Shown one piece after another: positions 11,484 through 23,083 of a DNA stretch of 64,000 nucleotides. Position 1 is the first letter of the stretch, and every line of letters starts with the position of its first letter. The DNA comes from Lactarius indigo (lineage: Eukaryota; Basidiomycota; Agaricomycetes; Russulales; Russulaceae): assembly GCA_025766275.1 (NCBI GenBank), contig JAFKAC010000010.1, forward strand, positions 1,054,001-1,118,000. Direction: 5' to 3'. The position numbers were made by a program, and so were the translations under genes. The notes under the pieces are model-generated. The model made no database searches. It was not told the DNA's origin and saw only the letters and a program-made list of their open reading frames with translations.

Positions 11484-12668
11484 AGGTATCCCACCTCGTG
11501 CCTCCCGCATCTCAGCTCAGTCATCAATAAACCCCCTCCCATTTACCAATTTCCCCAGGTATCGCCGTAGTTTCGTTGCATTCCAGTAGACAGAAGTATT
11601 ACATACTTCTATTGCACAGTTGTTCACTTATTCTCTATGTAGTGGCATTCTTGAGTCTCGGAATGTTTTTACCCAATACGTCATGTAGCACTGTTTCTTC
11701 TCAGATACCGTATCGTACTTTCAATAAAATTCAGCCAACCAGGCCCCTTGTCTCTGATATTGCTACTGGTCGCTAGACGTTCCGGCCTTCGGCTTTTTCG
11801 GTATGGTTTGCTTATAAGTGGCGACTCGTCCCGTCCCTACCCTGCAAAATCCGCCGCGCCCACGCACTGGTACGGTATTGCTTCAAGGAATTTGTACGAC
11901 CCTTGAATGAACGTGCACACGTTCAAGGTGAGTCTGGCTTATCTGTGTGACTGACCACGACGAACTTGGTACAATCAGCCCGTGGATGGTAAGCGATTTG
12001 TCAACGCCACGGTGGCGCTCTGGATGCCACAGTACTACCATCACCTAATATGCCCGGCTGCGCTATTGTATATCTTCCCAGGGGTTGCTCCGGAATAAGC
12101 TAAAAATAACAATCTAGCGCGTAGCGCTGGGCTCCTGATCCGATTTTCGGCGAAAATACAACTTGTCTATGATACAAGGGACCGCCGCACGGCCCGCACC
12201 ATCATAGCAACCTGTTTAACGTTGGCTCCGGAATAGCACGCATTACCGCAGTACAGAGCACGTATTAAAAGAACTTTCGCTCGATGTCTTGAGCATATTC
12301 CCCGACAGCTGCTTGGTCGATGGTTTTACCTGTTTATAACATCATGATAATAACTGTGGGATGATGGGATCATTAGAAGACAGTGCGTCAACAGTACGTA
12401 GTTACAGTACCTAGTAGACGCCGACCCACACAGTCGCGCGTACTCAAAAACCCGAGAACATCCTCTACGACTCTTGCATTACAACTCTTGCATCCCTACT
12501 ACGGCCCATACACAAGACATGGAGCACCAGCAAGCGACATTGAATTCGTGCGTCAAAGGCCACTTGACCTGTAGTTCTCCCGTCATTGATCCACTATTAC
12601 AGCCCAGGTCCTCTCGGATCGGAAAAATCTGGACTACGGTGTGTCCATCCTCTCTTTATTTTGTAGCG
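11484..12668. other. Intergenic stretch upstream of the C2 gene
   Basis: No coding region recognised. Open frames at 11576-11776 and 12383-12776 have no domain and poor composition. The end of the second frame is the real first exon of the C2 gene read from too far upstream. Confidence 0.6.
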
Positions 12669-13448
12669 ATGTCGGATGCAGATCCGTATTTGGACAGTGC
12701 TCAGATAACCGATCCGCAGGGACGCCAACCCCAGCTGGTATGTGTTGAGGTGGCTGGTATGTACTTTAAATCCTGACTCGTTCGGGTCCTGAAAAATATT
12801 TTAACCTCCTTATTAGTCCTTCAAGCGCACAATATCCCCCATATAAAGAATCGGTTTGGAGGGAAAACGCGGTTCTATGTCACTATAGCACATAACACGA
12901 CAACGAGGAAGACGGAAGGTGTTCAGATAGAGGGACAGACAGCACAATGGGACCAGAAACTCGATGCCTTGTAGGAAATACCTTTTTAAATCCTATCTCT
13001 GCTGAGGGACCTTTCCAGTTTTGTACAACCTCCGTCTTCGCATCTTATACTCTGTCTTTATGCAAAGTCGTTGGCGCGCCGCGATATCCTAATTGGAAAG
13101 TGTGAAATTCCTGTCGAACCCCAGATCAGTTCGTCTTTTATTTAAAACCTCGCTCATTTGACCGGCTGGACATTTCGTTTGTAGATGTCCCTTTTGTTCT
13201 CAGCAACGGCGACGGACAAGTTGGACAGTCGATGCAAGCCGTTACACTCTACTTAACAATCACAGTGTCAACGGGCGAGTTCATTCCGACCTTGGCCACA
13301 GATCTCGTAGTAAAACAAGTGAGTTACATAGACCAGTTTCCGCTGAGAAAGTACTAAGCATATGACCCAGGCACCCTTGAATCCATGCACGTGCATATTA
13401 AATGGTTGTATTTTATGTCTTTCTGTCCTCGGTAGCGTCGTCTTCTAA
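12669..13448 (+). CDS. Small C2-domain protein, five exons
   Basis: Exons 12669-12756, 12817-12970, 13019-13128, 13185-13318 and 13371-13448 join in frame to 187 residues. The opening acidic peptide leads into a C2-like strand pattern: LVCVEVAGVLQAHNIPHIKN, RFYVTIAHN, HLILCLYAKSLARRDILIG and VTLYLTITVSTG. C2 domains bind membranes or lipids, often through calcium. I do not see a full set of calcium-binding aspartates, so calcium dependence is doubtful. In related fungi similar C2 segments, as I recall them, sit at the N-terminus of NACHT proteins, so this may be a detached N-terminal piece of such a gene. The last exon (25 codons) is weakly supported; reading through the preceding intron gives a stop after about a dozen codons. 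Confidence 0.6.
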
Positions 13449-14417
13449 TAGCTTGTTCTGAGTGTGTATACCTTCCAATGGGTCGTAGCTCCTATATGCG
13501 TATGTGAGATGAGTCACCGCCCACACCATTCTGCAACCTACAGCTTAGTTTGCGTCTCGAACGCGGTGAAGTGGCCAGCGAAATTACATTCGGGATGGGG
13601 TCGCATATCCCGCGAAAAAGTTTGGGCGCGTTCGATTCCCATTCGATGTTGAAGTCCAGGCTCCCGTGGTCGCGCCGGCAGTGGAGGCTTTGGCTCTGGT
13701 GGTGGCATGGATAAATTTCAACTCTCCGTGTCGCCCACACGCCCGAAGAGAGTGCGAACGTGGCGGGGTTCATGTCGAGGCCTCGGATCTCAGACATATT
13801 GGACACGATGGAAAGTTGGGAACGGCCCGGTACGAGTGCCCATTGGCACACCACACCGACTTGACCAACTCACAAAATGGGGCGTGGGCTGGCAGCGCCG
13901 CAGCGAGCGGTAGGCCACCTTGGAATGGGCTGAGACGGGTTGAACGGGCAGTTGTATTGTCGTCGATAGCTGAGTTCGAATCGCAGACTTCCCATGCGCC
14001 AGTCCGTTCTCCAGTCGAATCGTCGATCTCGCCATTTCACTTCCAAATCACTTTGCTTGTCGGATTTAGTGAATCTAGATCTAGTTATCTAAACAATCGA
14101 AACCAACCTCCGCTTCAGAAAACAAGCGTCGCCACAGTCGACGCTGACGAATGAGCGGGACAGAGATAATGCGGCATTCACAGTGAGCTAGAAGTCTTAC
14201 CAATCGAACCAAAACTAGTGGTGCTTACAAACCACTTGGCTGACAAAGGGCTCTCACTCAGTTACTGTAACATTACAATGACGGCCAATACGACGAATAG
14301 CATCGTTCTCATGGCCGAGCTCGAGGGTATAAATGCATTCCTAGAAGCCCTTCGGACAACAACCCATTACTTTACCTCTGCTACAACTTCTCTCACAGCC
14401 TCATCGTCACTTCAGTC
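13449..14417. other. Intergenic stretch upstream of the Old Yellow Enzyme gene
   Basis: Overlapping open frames on both strands (for example 13666-14154 plus and 13492-13854 minus) show no recognisable motif. The last 150 bases are pyrimidine-rich (ACTTCTCTCACAGCCTC near 14385), a usual setting for a fungal start. Confidence 0.5.
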
Positions 14418-15705
14418 ATGTCCTCTGCTCTTTTCCAGCCCATCCGCGTCGGGAATGTCGACCTTCAGCACCGCGTCGTGATGGCTCCTTTGACACGCCT
14501 TCGTGCGAACAAGGACCACGTCCACGGCGAACTTGCCAAGACGTACTACGCCCAGCGTTCCAGCGTACCGGGAACGCTTATAATATCAGAGGCCACTTTT
14601 ATCGCCCCTCAAGCAGCGGGATATGCAAACGTTCCGGGTATCTGGAACGACGCGCAGATCGCAGGATGGAAAAAGGTTTGTGTTTCCGCTCTTCCTATGA
14701 CTATTGTGTGTGCTGACTTTACCACACAAAGACTACGGATGCTGTCCACGCCAACGGCTCGTACATCTTCCTCCAACTTTGGGCCCTTGGACGTACTGCC
14801 GATCCTGCCATCCTCAGGCAGGAAGGTGGGTTTGATGTCGTCGCCCCCAGCCCTATCTCCCTCAGTGGCGACGGAGAACGAGTTGTCCCGCGCGAAATTA
14901 CAACTACGGAGATCAAAGAATATGCTCAACTGTACTCGAAGGCAGCAATCAACGCCATCGAGGCGGGCTTCGACGGCGTGGAGGTGCACGCAGCCAACGG
15001 CTACATCCTAGACCAGTTTTTGCAGACGGTGTCAAATGAGCGGACAGACGAATATGGAGGATCTGTAGAAAACCGTGTGCGCTTCCCTCTCGAGGTGATC
15101 AGCGCGGTTGTGGAGGCTATTGGTGCGGAAAAGACAGCCGTCCGCATCAGCCCATGGTCCAAATTCCAGGGTGAGGAATACCCCGTCTCGTAGTTCTTTC
15201 CGAGCTCTCTAATGCAGCTTTACAGGCATGGGCATGAAAGATCCGCTCCCTACTTTCACCACTTTCATTGAACGTATCCGTGATGCGCACTCGAACTTCG
15301 CATACATTCACGTCGTTGAGCCGCGCGTTGATGGTATCAGTGACGAAGCCGTCACGGATGAAAACCGCGCTCAGTCAAACGAGGTATTGCGAAAAACCTG
15401 GGGTAATCGCCCTTACATTGCGGCAGGTGGCATGGACGGTGCTACTGCCGTCGACACGGTGGAGAAGTACGGAGGTTTGGTCGCCTTTGGTCGCCACTTC
15501 ATTGCAAACGTGAGTCATGTTTTCGGCAGTTATTGGAACCATTTCTCAGATCACATCGCAGCCCGATCTTCCTTTGCGCTTGAAGGAAGGACTCTCCCTG
15601 ACGCGCTATAACCGCGATACATTCTACGCTTCGGGGGCTACGGAGGCTGCGGCTGGATATATTGATTATCCGTTCGCCAACAACGTCGTCGCTCTGCAGG
15701 CATAG
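14418..15705 (+). CDS. NADH:flavin oxidoreductase / Old Yellow Enzyme family protein
   Basis: FMN-dependent ene-reductase of the OYE family, reducing activated C=C bonds with NAD(P)H, probably cytosolic. Four exons (14418-14675, 14732-15170, 15226-15509, 15562-15705) with clean GT-AG introns give 374 residues, the normal family length. Family signatures in order: the N-terminal LFQPIRVGNVDLQHRVVMAP with LTRLRA; the FMN/substrate segment GFDGVEVHAANGYILDQFL, whose H-A-A-N pair and following Tyr match the substrate-binding His/Asn and catalytic Tyr of OYE1; NERTDEYGGSVENR; and the C-terminal phosphate-binding stretch YGGLVAFGRHFIAN. The start fits the conserved N-terminus exactly. No lesion is seen. 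It is the one clear housekeeping-type enzyme in the left third of the window and has no evident functional link with its neighbours. Confidence 0.95.
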
Positions 15706-18386
15706 TGATAACGTGGACAACTGAGTGATAGAGTGACTTGAACACATAGAAACAGGATTACGCTATACTTTATAATGTAATGTACAAGTTAATCAAAGCA
15801 GGTTGTGGTTGTGTACTTATTGTAGTTGGGAGATAATCTTAATCTCAGGCGATGTCGCGGCCAGTGCCTGCTAGTGTACGTCCGACGATTATATTCATGG
15901 CGTGGAACCACAATGGGTAAAACCCTTTTTTTCTGACGTTAGTCGAGGTGGCTCGTTCGTAGTACAAAAACAGACGCTGTTTGCACACAGGTGACAACCG
16001 GGAAGGGTCCGGTCTAACGTCCGGCCGGATCCGGGACCTCCCCAAAATTCACACACTCTCGACATCGGCTTCAAATCACCTTATGTTTTCGCGTGCTAAC
16101 TACATGCACATATACTCCATAAGCAGTTTTCAACCAACCGACTTATTTATTTAGGGGACCCGAAGTCTTCTGCTCGAAACGGAATGAATATACGCAACGG
16201 AGCCAGAGGTGAGTGGGATAATGACAAGTACCGTGGAACTTGTTGGCGCAGGCACATGCAAGCAACGTTCAGATTCATCACAGGATTACTGTAGGAATGT
16301 TATGGTATTTCGTTGAGAGCAAGGTTGGGGGCCTTCTCCCTTGCCTCCGTTACCCCCGGGCCAACGTGGTTCCCGCCGCTGACTATCATAGCTGACTCCT
16401 CGCCGTCAGTGGCAGCATGCTTGAGCGTTTCCGCCACCTTTCCGACCTTGTAGGACTACTACTGAGGACGACCTCCGACGCTCCTTTTAAGGTGTCATAG
16501 AGGATGCCGACTAGGGCGTCCACCTCATATGTCGTTCGATGAGCTCTACGACAGGCGCCCTGTTCTCGGGCTCTCAGCCCAGGCCTCGTGCGTCTCGCCA
16601 TCAATCAATCCAAGTCACGCTATTTGTTTCGTGCTTCCTGGGGCGCTCGCGCGTCCTGTTCAGTGCCAACAAATGACCGGATCAACACATGACCAGAGCT
16701 AATTGAACCTTCATAGTCTACTACCGCGTCTACGAACGTCTTGCGCGGGGATGCACACAAGTTACGCCAAACCGAGTCCAGCATACTGACCGTGACAGTC
16801 TCGCTGCTTCTCCATACACCTGCGAGTTGCCACCCTCGGCATATTCAGCGGCTCCAGTCCACTTGTGGCCGCCTACCTCTTCAAATCTTCCTGCCCTCGG
16901 CGACGGGTCAGCGTCAAAGGTCGACCAGAGTTGCCTACGATTAGCGTGGGCGTGGTTGCTTAGATGTCGAGCACGAACCTCAAGCACCGGCGGGTCATCC
17001 ACATCGTTGTTAGAGTTGACGATCCGCGCGCAAGTCAGCGACTTTTAATCAACGCTACAAGCCCTAATTAGCAGTCGCCCCTGAATCCAAGTACATCCTC
17101 AGCGCCGGGGGTGGTCAGTTTGTTTCTTAAACAATTGCCTACTCGGCGCTATCTGATCTGTTCACTCTGCCGAAGTCTCGAACCTCGTTCCAGTGTGGAG
17201 GGTCTCCTAAATTAGAAGGACTCACCCAGTCAAAATTTTCACTAACCCCTTCGGGTTCCTCGGGTCTGTACTTTCTCGGGTGCATATTGCCACGAGCGGG
17301 TCTTGTCTGTCAGCCGACTCAGCACTCGAAAGGAAATGCCTCTCAAACGCAGTTAAGCCTAAAAAAAAAAGGCCACGTTACACACATAAGCGCTAATACT
17401 TTACATCAGATATACCTTTGACGCTTCAATGTCACGATCAGCTGACTGGAATGACATTGGGGATCAAGGGCATCCATGATATCAAGCGTTCTTGGATCCC
17501 CGGTATACGGTCAATGGCTCGATGAAAAGTGTAGCTTTCTGCTGCGCACCGGCAAGCTGTTGTATCTGAATACTGTAATTGGAATCCGTGTGGAACTACT
17601 TCAGGGCTGCGCAACTCGTACTTCAGTATGATGGAAATTCTCGTAACGGTAGGGTATTGTGCCATCGTGACTCGCTCGGTAATTGTGAGTTAACGCCCCA
17701 GCTCGATAGAAAACCAGATAACCTAGTAGGCAATTTGACGAAGTTCGCCCTGCCGCCAGCTAATGTCACAGAAATAACGCTTCGGGTTATCTAACCAGAT
17801 GCTTGTACTCACTTCTTGCAACCGGTGCGGAGATAACGAGGTGATATACTTCTTCGACCATCTTCGTAGTATTAGGCAGACAAGTCGTGAATTAAGCACC
17901 CAACGGACCTAATCAGGGTACGAAGCTGACCAAGTCGAGAACAGTGAGTTCCCGCCATGAAGCTTCAATGAGGTTTCAGATTCTTCCAAAGTAGAAGGCC
18001 GGTTGCTTGGCCTAGGCTGCAAATCGGTTCGCCGTCAGGCGCTATTATTGGCTAGGACCGATAGTAGTTTGTGAAACCGCCTTCTATCATGTTATTACAC
18101 TGCGCATCTGTAACTGGTCACTACGACACTCGCCAACACGATGCGTAACAAACCCTAGCGCACGTGGGGCAGCACAAAGACCGTACTTCTTTATTTACTT
18201 TGTCCCTAGATTAAGTTGTCGGTGACACCAATTTACCGAAAATACGAATGTGTTGTTCTAACCGCTAAGAAGGAAACCCTAGGAAATAACCCGGAAGAGT
18301 ACAAACATAGTCGTCAAAAGTCCTGTGGAATATATCGACATAGAATCTACTGCGCAAAACCCATGATTGGCGTGGAAAGTCCAAAA
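15706..18386. other. Intergenic stretch; right half is the start of tandem unit 1
   Basis: From 15706 to about 17100 no gene is recognised. Frames at 16386-16604 and 16730-17002 lack motifs. From about 17100 the DNA is similar to the region starting near 21720 (for example TCAAGCGTTCTTGG near 17482 and 22117), marking the left part of a tandem duplication. No coding capacity is evident in the duplicated non-coding part. Confidence 0.6.
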
Positions 18387-19527
18387 TTATACTTGAACGG
18401 ACGTTGCCCAGCGAATTGGAATTTGCAAGTTCCAAAGGTCGTTTGCCACGTCCCCATCTCTACTTCCGCTGGCATTTATCTGCGCAGGGAGCGGTGACCC
18501 GGCTGCCAACCACCGCTGATGCCAATCTAGCTGATACATCAGTTTTTCATAATACATCCGAACAAAGCGCCAAGTACTGACCTTCCAAGCCCGGGAACTC
18601 GTCCCTGTAGAAGTCCAGAAGGTGTCTTACAGTAGCGTGCACCGCTTTGGTCCGAGATTTTTCAGCAGGTTCAGAGTCACCCGAGATTCTTTTGGCAAGG
18701 GCTGTTGGGTTAGAAACATCTTCCACAGGAAATCGTTGGTTGTCGAAGGTGAAGGTACCTATTAGATGATCAGTTGAACAAACCGAAGCGGTTTGAACGG
18801 TCAAAAGAAGCGTACGTGGCTTCCACATCTGAAGGTCGACACAGAGCCGATAGAGTTCTGCGCAACCAAATTGCTCTCGCGTAGGGGCAATCGCCCCATT
18901 CACGATGCCTAGTCTCCGTTCGCACGCCTTCTCCGAGGCGTTCTTGAAGTTGATTACGAACGGTTTCGAGTTCGTAATGAGAACGTCGAATATCCTGGGC
19001 CCACCATGAACCACGCCGGCGTCGTGAACCCTTTTAATAGCGTTGATAACGTTTACCCTGAAGCGCCGAAGGTGTGGGTCATTGCACCACTAGATAGCAA
19101 ACGGAAAGGCACACCTCAGAGTAAGTGGTACATCGCCTTGCGTGTCATAAATGGAGCGGATGGGCTTGCCGCTGTACTCGAGGACTAAGCAGCCGAAGGT
19201 CTGGGGCTCGGAATGGCTGAAAAAATATCCAAAGCACTTGGGGATGCACTCTCCCTGCAATTTGTGGAGTTTCTGGTAGAAAGAGAGCTCCTTCTTGAGC
19301 GCCTCGATGGTGTTGGTGGAGGTTCCAAGCTTTGCAACTACGTCGAACGTGCCCCGGGAAGAGGAGAGGGTGCCACGCATGATCGACTGTCCTCTGAGCC
19401 AAGATGTTTCCTTGAGTGTGAACGATGGTCCTGTCGCTTTGTGCGTTTCGTGGGCCCGAAGCGTGCGATGCTCGTAGTCGCGTGGACGTACCGCAGATGG
19501 GGGCATTGTCAAGATGAGGATAGACAT
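18387..19527 (-). CDS. Protein kinase-like pseudokinase, copy A
   Basis: Four exons on minus (19527-19115, 19057-18816, 18758-18582, 18526-18387) join in frame to 323 residues. The N-lobe keeps kinase features: the ATP-site lysine in FDVVAKLG, a helix-C-like glutamate in ALKKELSFYQKL and a hinge-like CLVLEYSGKP. The catalytic loop reads HDAGVVHGGPRIFDVLI, where active kinases have HxD, so the catalytic Asp is Gly. The metal-binding DFG position reads KPFVINFKNA, with Asp replaced by Asn. It is therefore predicted to bind partners, or possibly nucleotide, rather than phosphorylate. Exon 4 adds a conserved tail (DWHQRWLAAGSPLPAQINAS). Copy B has the same exon lengths, which supports the splice model. 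It lies upstream of and divergent from a partner-family relic. Confidence 0.75.
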
Positions 19528-21099
19528 TATAGTGGGATTGTGAAATGGGCGTGGCGGGATTGTGAGGATAGGTTAGTTTTATAGTACTGTATGTGTGCAC
19601 CTCATTTCGTTACTCTTCAAGTTACCCGAAGTTTAGATGGGGGACTGAGATCTTAACGCTGAATCGACAATAGGACGAGTCTGTGCACAGGGTCTAGACA
19701 CCGTTTTTACTAGACGCCGTTTTTGGGAATATGATGATGAGTGTTACTGTAATGATCGTTCCCCCTGAGTATGACTGTATGAGCGCCAGGCAAAAAAAGA
19801 ACTGTGGCAATGAGCTTACAGTAGTGCGTGCAGTGGGATGGGTTATGATGAGCTGCGTACGGTCAGAGGCAACACTCTGTAGCAGAGCAATATGAACCGG
19901 CGCGCAGAATTCTGATCGGACCTGGTCTCGATCTGTAACTGACCGGTACTGACCGACCGTGCTTGAGTCCAAAGTTTCTCAAGACAGGGCACATGAAATG
20001 TTTCGCACAGATCAGGACATTGCTGAGGGCTTGTCGGCCTCGGCAGCACGCTGCCATCACTGGCTGAGGAGATAACAAGGCGCTACCTGCCGCACCGAGA
20101 AGCCCAGAAGAGAGTCAGCCGAGGTACGGAGGTTGAAACCATTGTGTGGAAGCCGCATAACTCATGACTAGAATCACTACAAGCACGTGCCCGAGTTCCG
20201 GAATATTGGATGCCTTGCGGTGTTGTTCTGTTAGGGACTGAAACAGGAACTCGGGAAATTCGGATATCTACCTCGGGCTTATACTCGTTTCAAACCTTTG
20301 GGCGAAAAAAAGGGCCTCGGGGATTCGCGTCGGGAGAAAGGCCGAGGCTTATATGCCATATAGTATTCCGGTTTATTCCGGTTTTCTAAAACCAGAAAAG
20401 GCTTGATAAAAAAAGAACAAATTACTGTGGATTTAATTTGTGACAAATTCGTGTGAGCAAATCCCGGATAACCTGTTATCTTTGTTTGCCTCACTCGAAC
20501 CATTCTTGCAACCACTCATTTTTTTTTTCTGTCGCGATGAAAACAGCTGCGAGCCATAAAGCGGCAGGTGCTACTAGACATCCCATTCGGGGGCTTGGAC
20601 TTCAAGAGATCGTTGCTAGGTTGTGTAGACATGCATTTGGATTCCTACACCGCTTTCGAGACATCGACATTTTATGATACTTAGCAGACAGACTGATACA
20701 AACCCTGATACGCGTGGCATTGACAGGTCAACAAGTAAAGATTCGGCGGAGAGTGACTGCCGGACGTTGTATAATGCGAGAAGATATATTTCACGTTAGG
20801 CTGTGGCAAGGAGACGGATCAAAACGAGGCAAGAACCAAGCCCTGCCAGTGGTGCATTGACATGTTCCTTTTTTGATTTTTTTTTGGCCACTGACTCGGA
20901 TACGGTACCACTCGAAAGCTTGTTCCAGCAATCAAGACCCTCTTCTGAGACAAGCTCTTTGACAACTGGTGGTCACAAGCAGTGTGCCACCGATCCCCTA
21001 TGTGATGCTGCGCAATGACTGACTTTGAGCTTAAGGACCAGTTACCCTGGCAATGAATGACCTACACTCAAGGCAGTAGCAATCTTCATTTGCAATCGA
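19528..21099. other. Spacer between pseudokinase A and the partner-gene relic
   Basis: Similar to 24228-26000 in unit 2 in patches (AGAAGCCCAGA near 20099 and 25207; GAGCCGAGGTACGGAG-like words near 20117 and 25223). No gene recognised. The 5' exons of the partner gene present in unit 2 cannot be found here. Confidence 0.55.
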
Positions 21100-21720
21100 A
21101 CGTGGAAATTACTGAAAGGTTACGACGTCACTTTCGTCCGAATAACAGCGTCTGTCTATCTTTGTCTATCTCAGGCCGAGCCCAGAAAATTCATCAAACT
21201 TGCAGGGACACCCTCACTTCTATTTCGACCTTCCGGCATTCGTTGATCACTGTGGAGCTAATTTCTTCCGGGAAACCCTGAATGATGAGGGTAATGTATA
21301 TATTGTTGTTGACAAACCCGGGCTATCTCGTGCTTTGGCGGCGGATTACGGCGACATGTCGATGACGACAAATATTGTCGTCATTTTCAAACTGCGCCTA
21401 GCATCTCTCTCTTTTTAGCGGCTGACCCATGGCCAGCAGACTTTTGTGGAAAGTTGGAAGACGAACAACTCATAGAATATTCACGATCCCCAAGGGGCTG
21501 TCAGCGCAACTTAAACGAGCTCGCAATTCCTGAAATTTAAGCTTCCCTTGTGATGGGCCGTGGGCACCCGGGTTACTGTTGAAAGTAACTTACCGTTGTC
21601 AGAAGCCCTTTGGGAACCAGTCATACTTTATCCGAGACTGGAAAGTGTTGATTCGAGAAACATTGTCCCTACAGTTCATCTCTGATGATGATGGTCAGAT
21701 GGTTCAGGTTTCGACGGTCC
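21100..21720 (+). pseudogene. Relic of the proline-rich partner gene family (unit 1)
   Basis: The stretch 21203-21415 translates to a peptide containing HPHFYFDLP and YIVVDKPGLSR. These line up with NPHFYHHLP and YVLVDKPSLGR in the fuller gene at 26021-28238 and NPRFYRGLP in the intact gene at 33914-36080. A second fragment at 21640-21675 (RDWKVLIRETLS) matches QDWKVLIQEKTL. The upstream exons and the proline-rich C-terminal exon are missing, and stops separate the fragments. Decayed copy; the function of the family is unknown. Confidence 0.65.
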
Positions 21721-23083
21721 TCGGTGTTGGGGGTGATCAATTTGTTTCTTATCATAACCTGCGATGCCAGATAAGTACTGTGAGAGACTGGCTAGTGTAC
21801 AGTGCCAGTCACCTGCTCGATGCTCTGTGATTTGTTTATGCTATCAACATCTTGAACTCTGTTCTCGTTTGCGGGGTCCCCTGAATTAAAACTCATCCGG
21901 TCAATTACAGTAAAAAACCTGTCCGGTCAACAATTTGCCACCGGGTTTCTTGTGTAAAATAAATGGTCTCGATCGCTTACATATCATCAGGCACAAAGTG
22001 ATGATCTGAAGCTGTCGTCTCGTGGGCAGATGGTCCCACGGGCGGATTTTGTACGGCAAGCTCCAATCAGCCCGCTGTGTAACATCATGACGGAAGATGA
22101 AGTGCGTTGATGATGTCAAGCGTTCTTGGGTTGTCAGTGTGGGATTAAACGTTCGACGTAAAAGAAATGAGGATACGTAAAAAGTTTATCGTTTTGTCGT
22201 ATCTGGACAATCACCCTCACGGAACTGCTTCAGACCACAATTTGTTCCGCAGAATGATCGAGTGGCAACTTCCCCGCAAATACAGACATTCCATCGGTGC
22301 GGACTTGGAGCCGTGCCGGATAATGAATAATGTCCCCAGTTGTATCTCGACTCAGAGCATGAGTCGGTAACTCAGATAAATAGTGCGTACCGTGTCTTCG
22401 CAATCGAAGTGGAGATAGCTCGGTGATTTACCCATTTCAAGTGCTGCGTTATAGACTTGGAGGAACTCGGTATTTTTACAAAGACCCGCGAATTTCCAAA
22501 CCGACCCGAACGAGGCGCCAAGCTAAGAACAATGATGCCAGTGGGCCCACCGTGAGGGCTCGCAGAAGATTCCAATTGTTCCAAAGGGTGTCTGCCTGCC
22601 TTTCCGCCTGTTGCCAGTGGTCTAGGCTGCGATTAGGTTTCGCTGATAAGTAATTGTGGCCATTGGCTGGGACTTACGGCGGTTTTCCAGTGCAAAATTT
22701 AGGCCTTCCATCACTCATGCAATATTCACGGGTAGACGGCTCAGGATCGTAATTGGTGACTGCGACGCGCGCGGATACTTTGATCACGACGCCCGTTTGA
22801 CCATCACTTTGTGTGGCAGATGCTAAGGTACCCGTGTGCCCTGATGCAGATTGCTTCAAGTGGAGTACAGTTTTATTCCTGGGATGAGTTATCTACGCTA
22901 CCAGACCGATCTACCGGAAAACCCTACAAAAGAGGAAAAAATGTGTCTATAATGTGTTTACCAACAGTGTGTCGCGCATAAGCACCTGAGAAAGAAAATA
23001 TAGGGAATGACCTTGAACAGTATAAACACGTCTACAAGTTTTGTGGGCCAACGACACATGATGCAAGCTGCAATCGGTTAGAA
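21721..23083. other. Leader DNA of tandem unit 2, no gene
   Basis: Homologous in patches to 17100-18380. Short frames such as 22423-22653 have no motif and are not conserved as frames between the two units. Confidence 0.55.

Larger units (their letters stand above)
17100..21720. repeat. Tandem segmental duplication, unit 1
   Basis: Colinear with unit 2 (about 21720-27350): leader DNA, a pseudokinase gene on minus, a spacer with shared words (such as CGGATCAAAACGAGGCAAG at about 20814 and 25626), then a partner-family gene on plus. Offsets grow from about 4.64 kb at the left through 4.70 kb at the kinase to about 5.67 kb at the partner gene, so unit 1 has lost about 1 kb, mainly from the 5' part of its partner gene. 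Boundaries are approximate. Confidence 0.75.

Noticed and set aside
5294..11485. AG dinucleotides outside the Plavaka ends as a proven target duplication
   Set aside because: Two bases match by chance too often. Reported only as possible.
13620..13645. GCGTTCGATTCC, similar to a tRNA B box
   Set aside because: No matching A box or cloverleaf pairing could be built around it. The same applies to GTTCGAATCC near 62770.
13666..14154. 162-residue plus-strand frame upstream of the Old Yellow Enzyme gene
   Set aside because: No motif. Overlapping frames on both strands are equally open, which points to base composition rather than coding.
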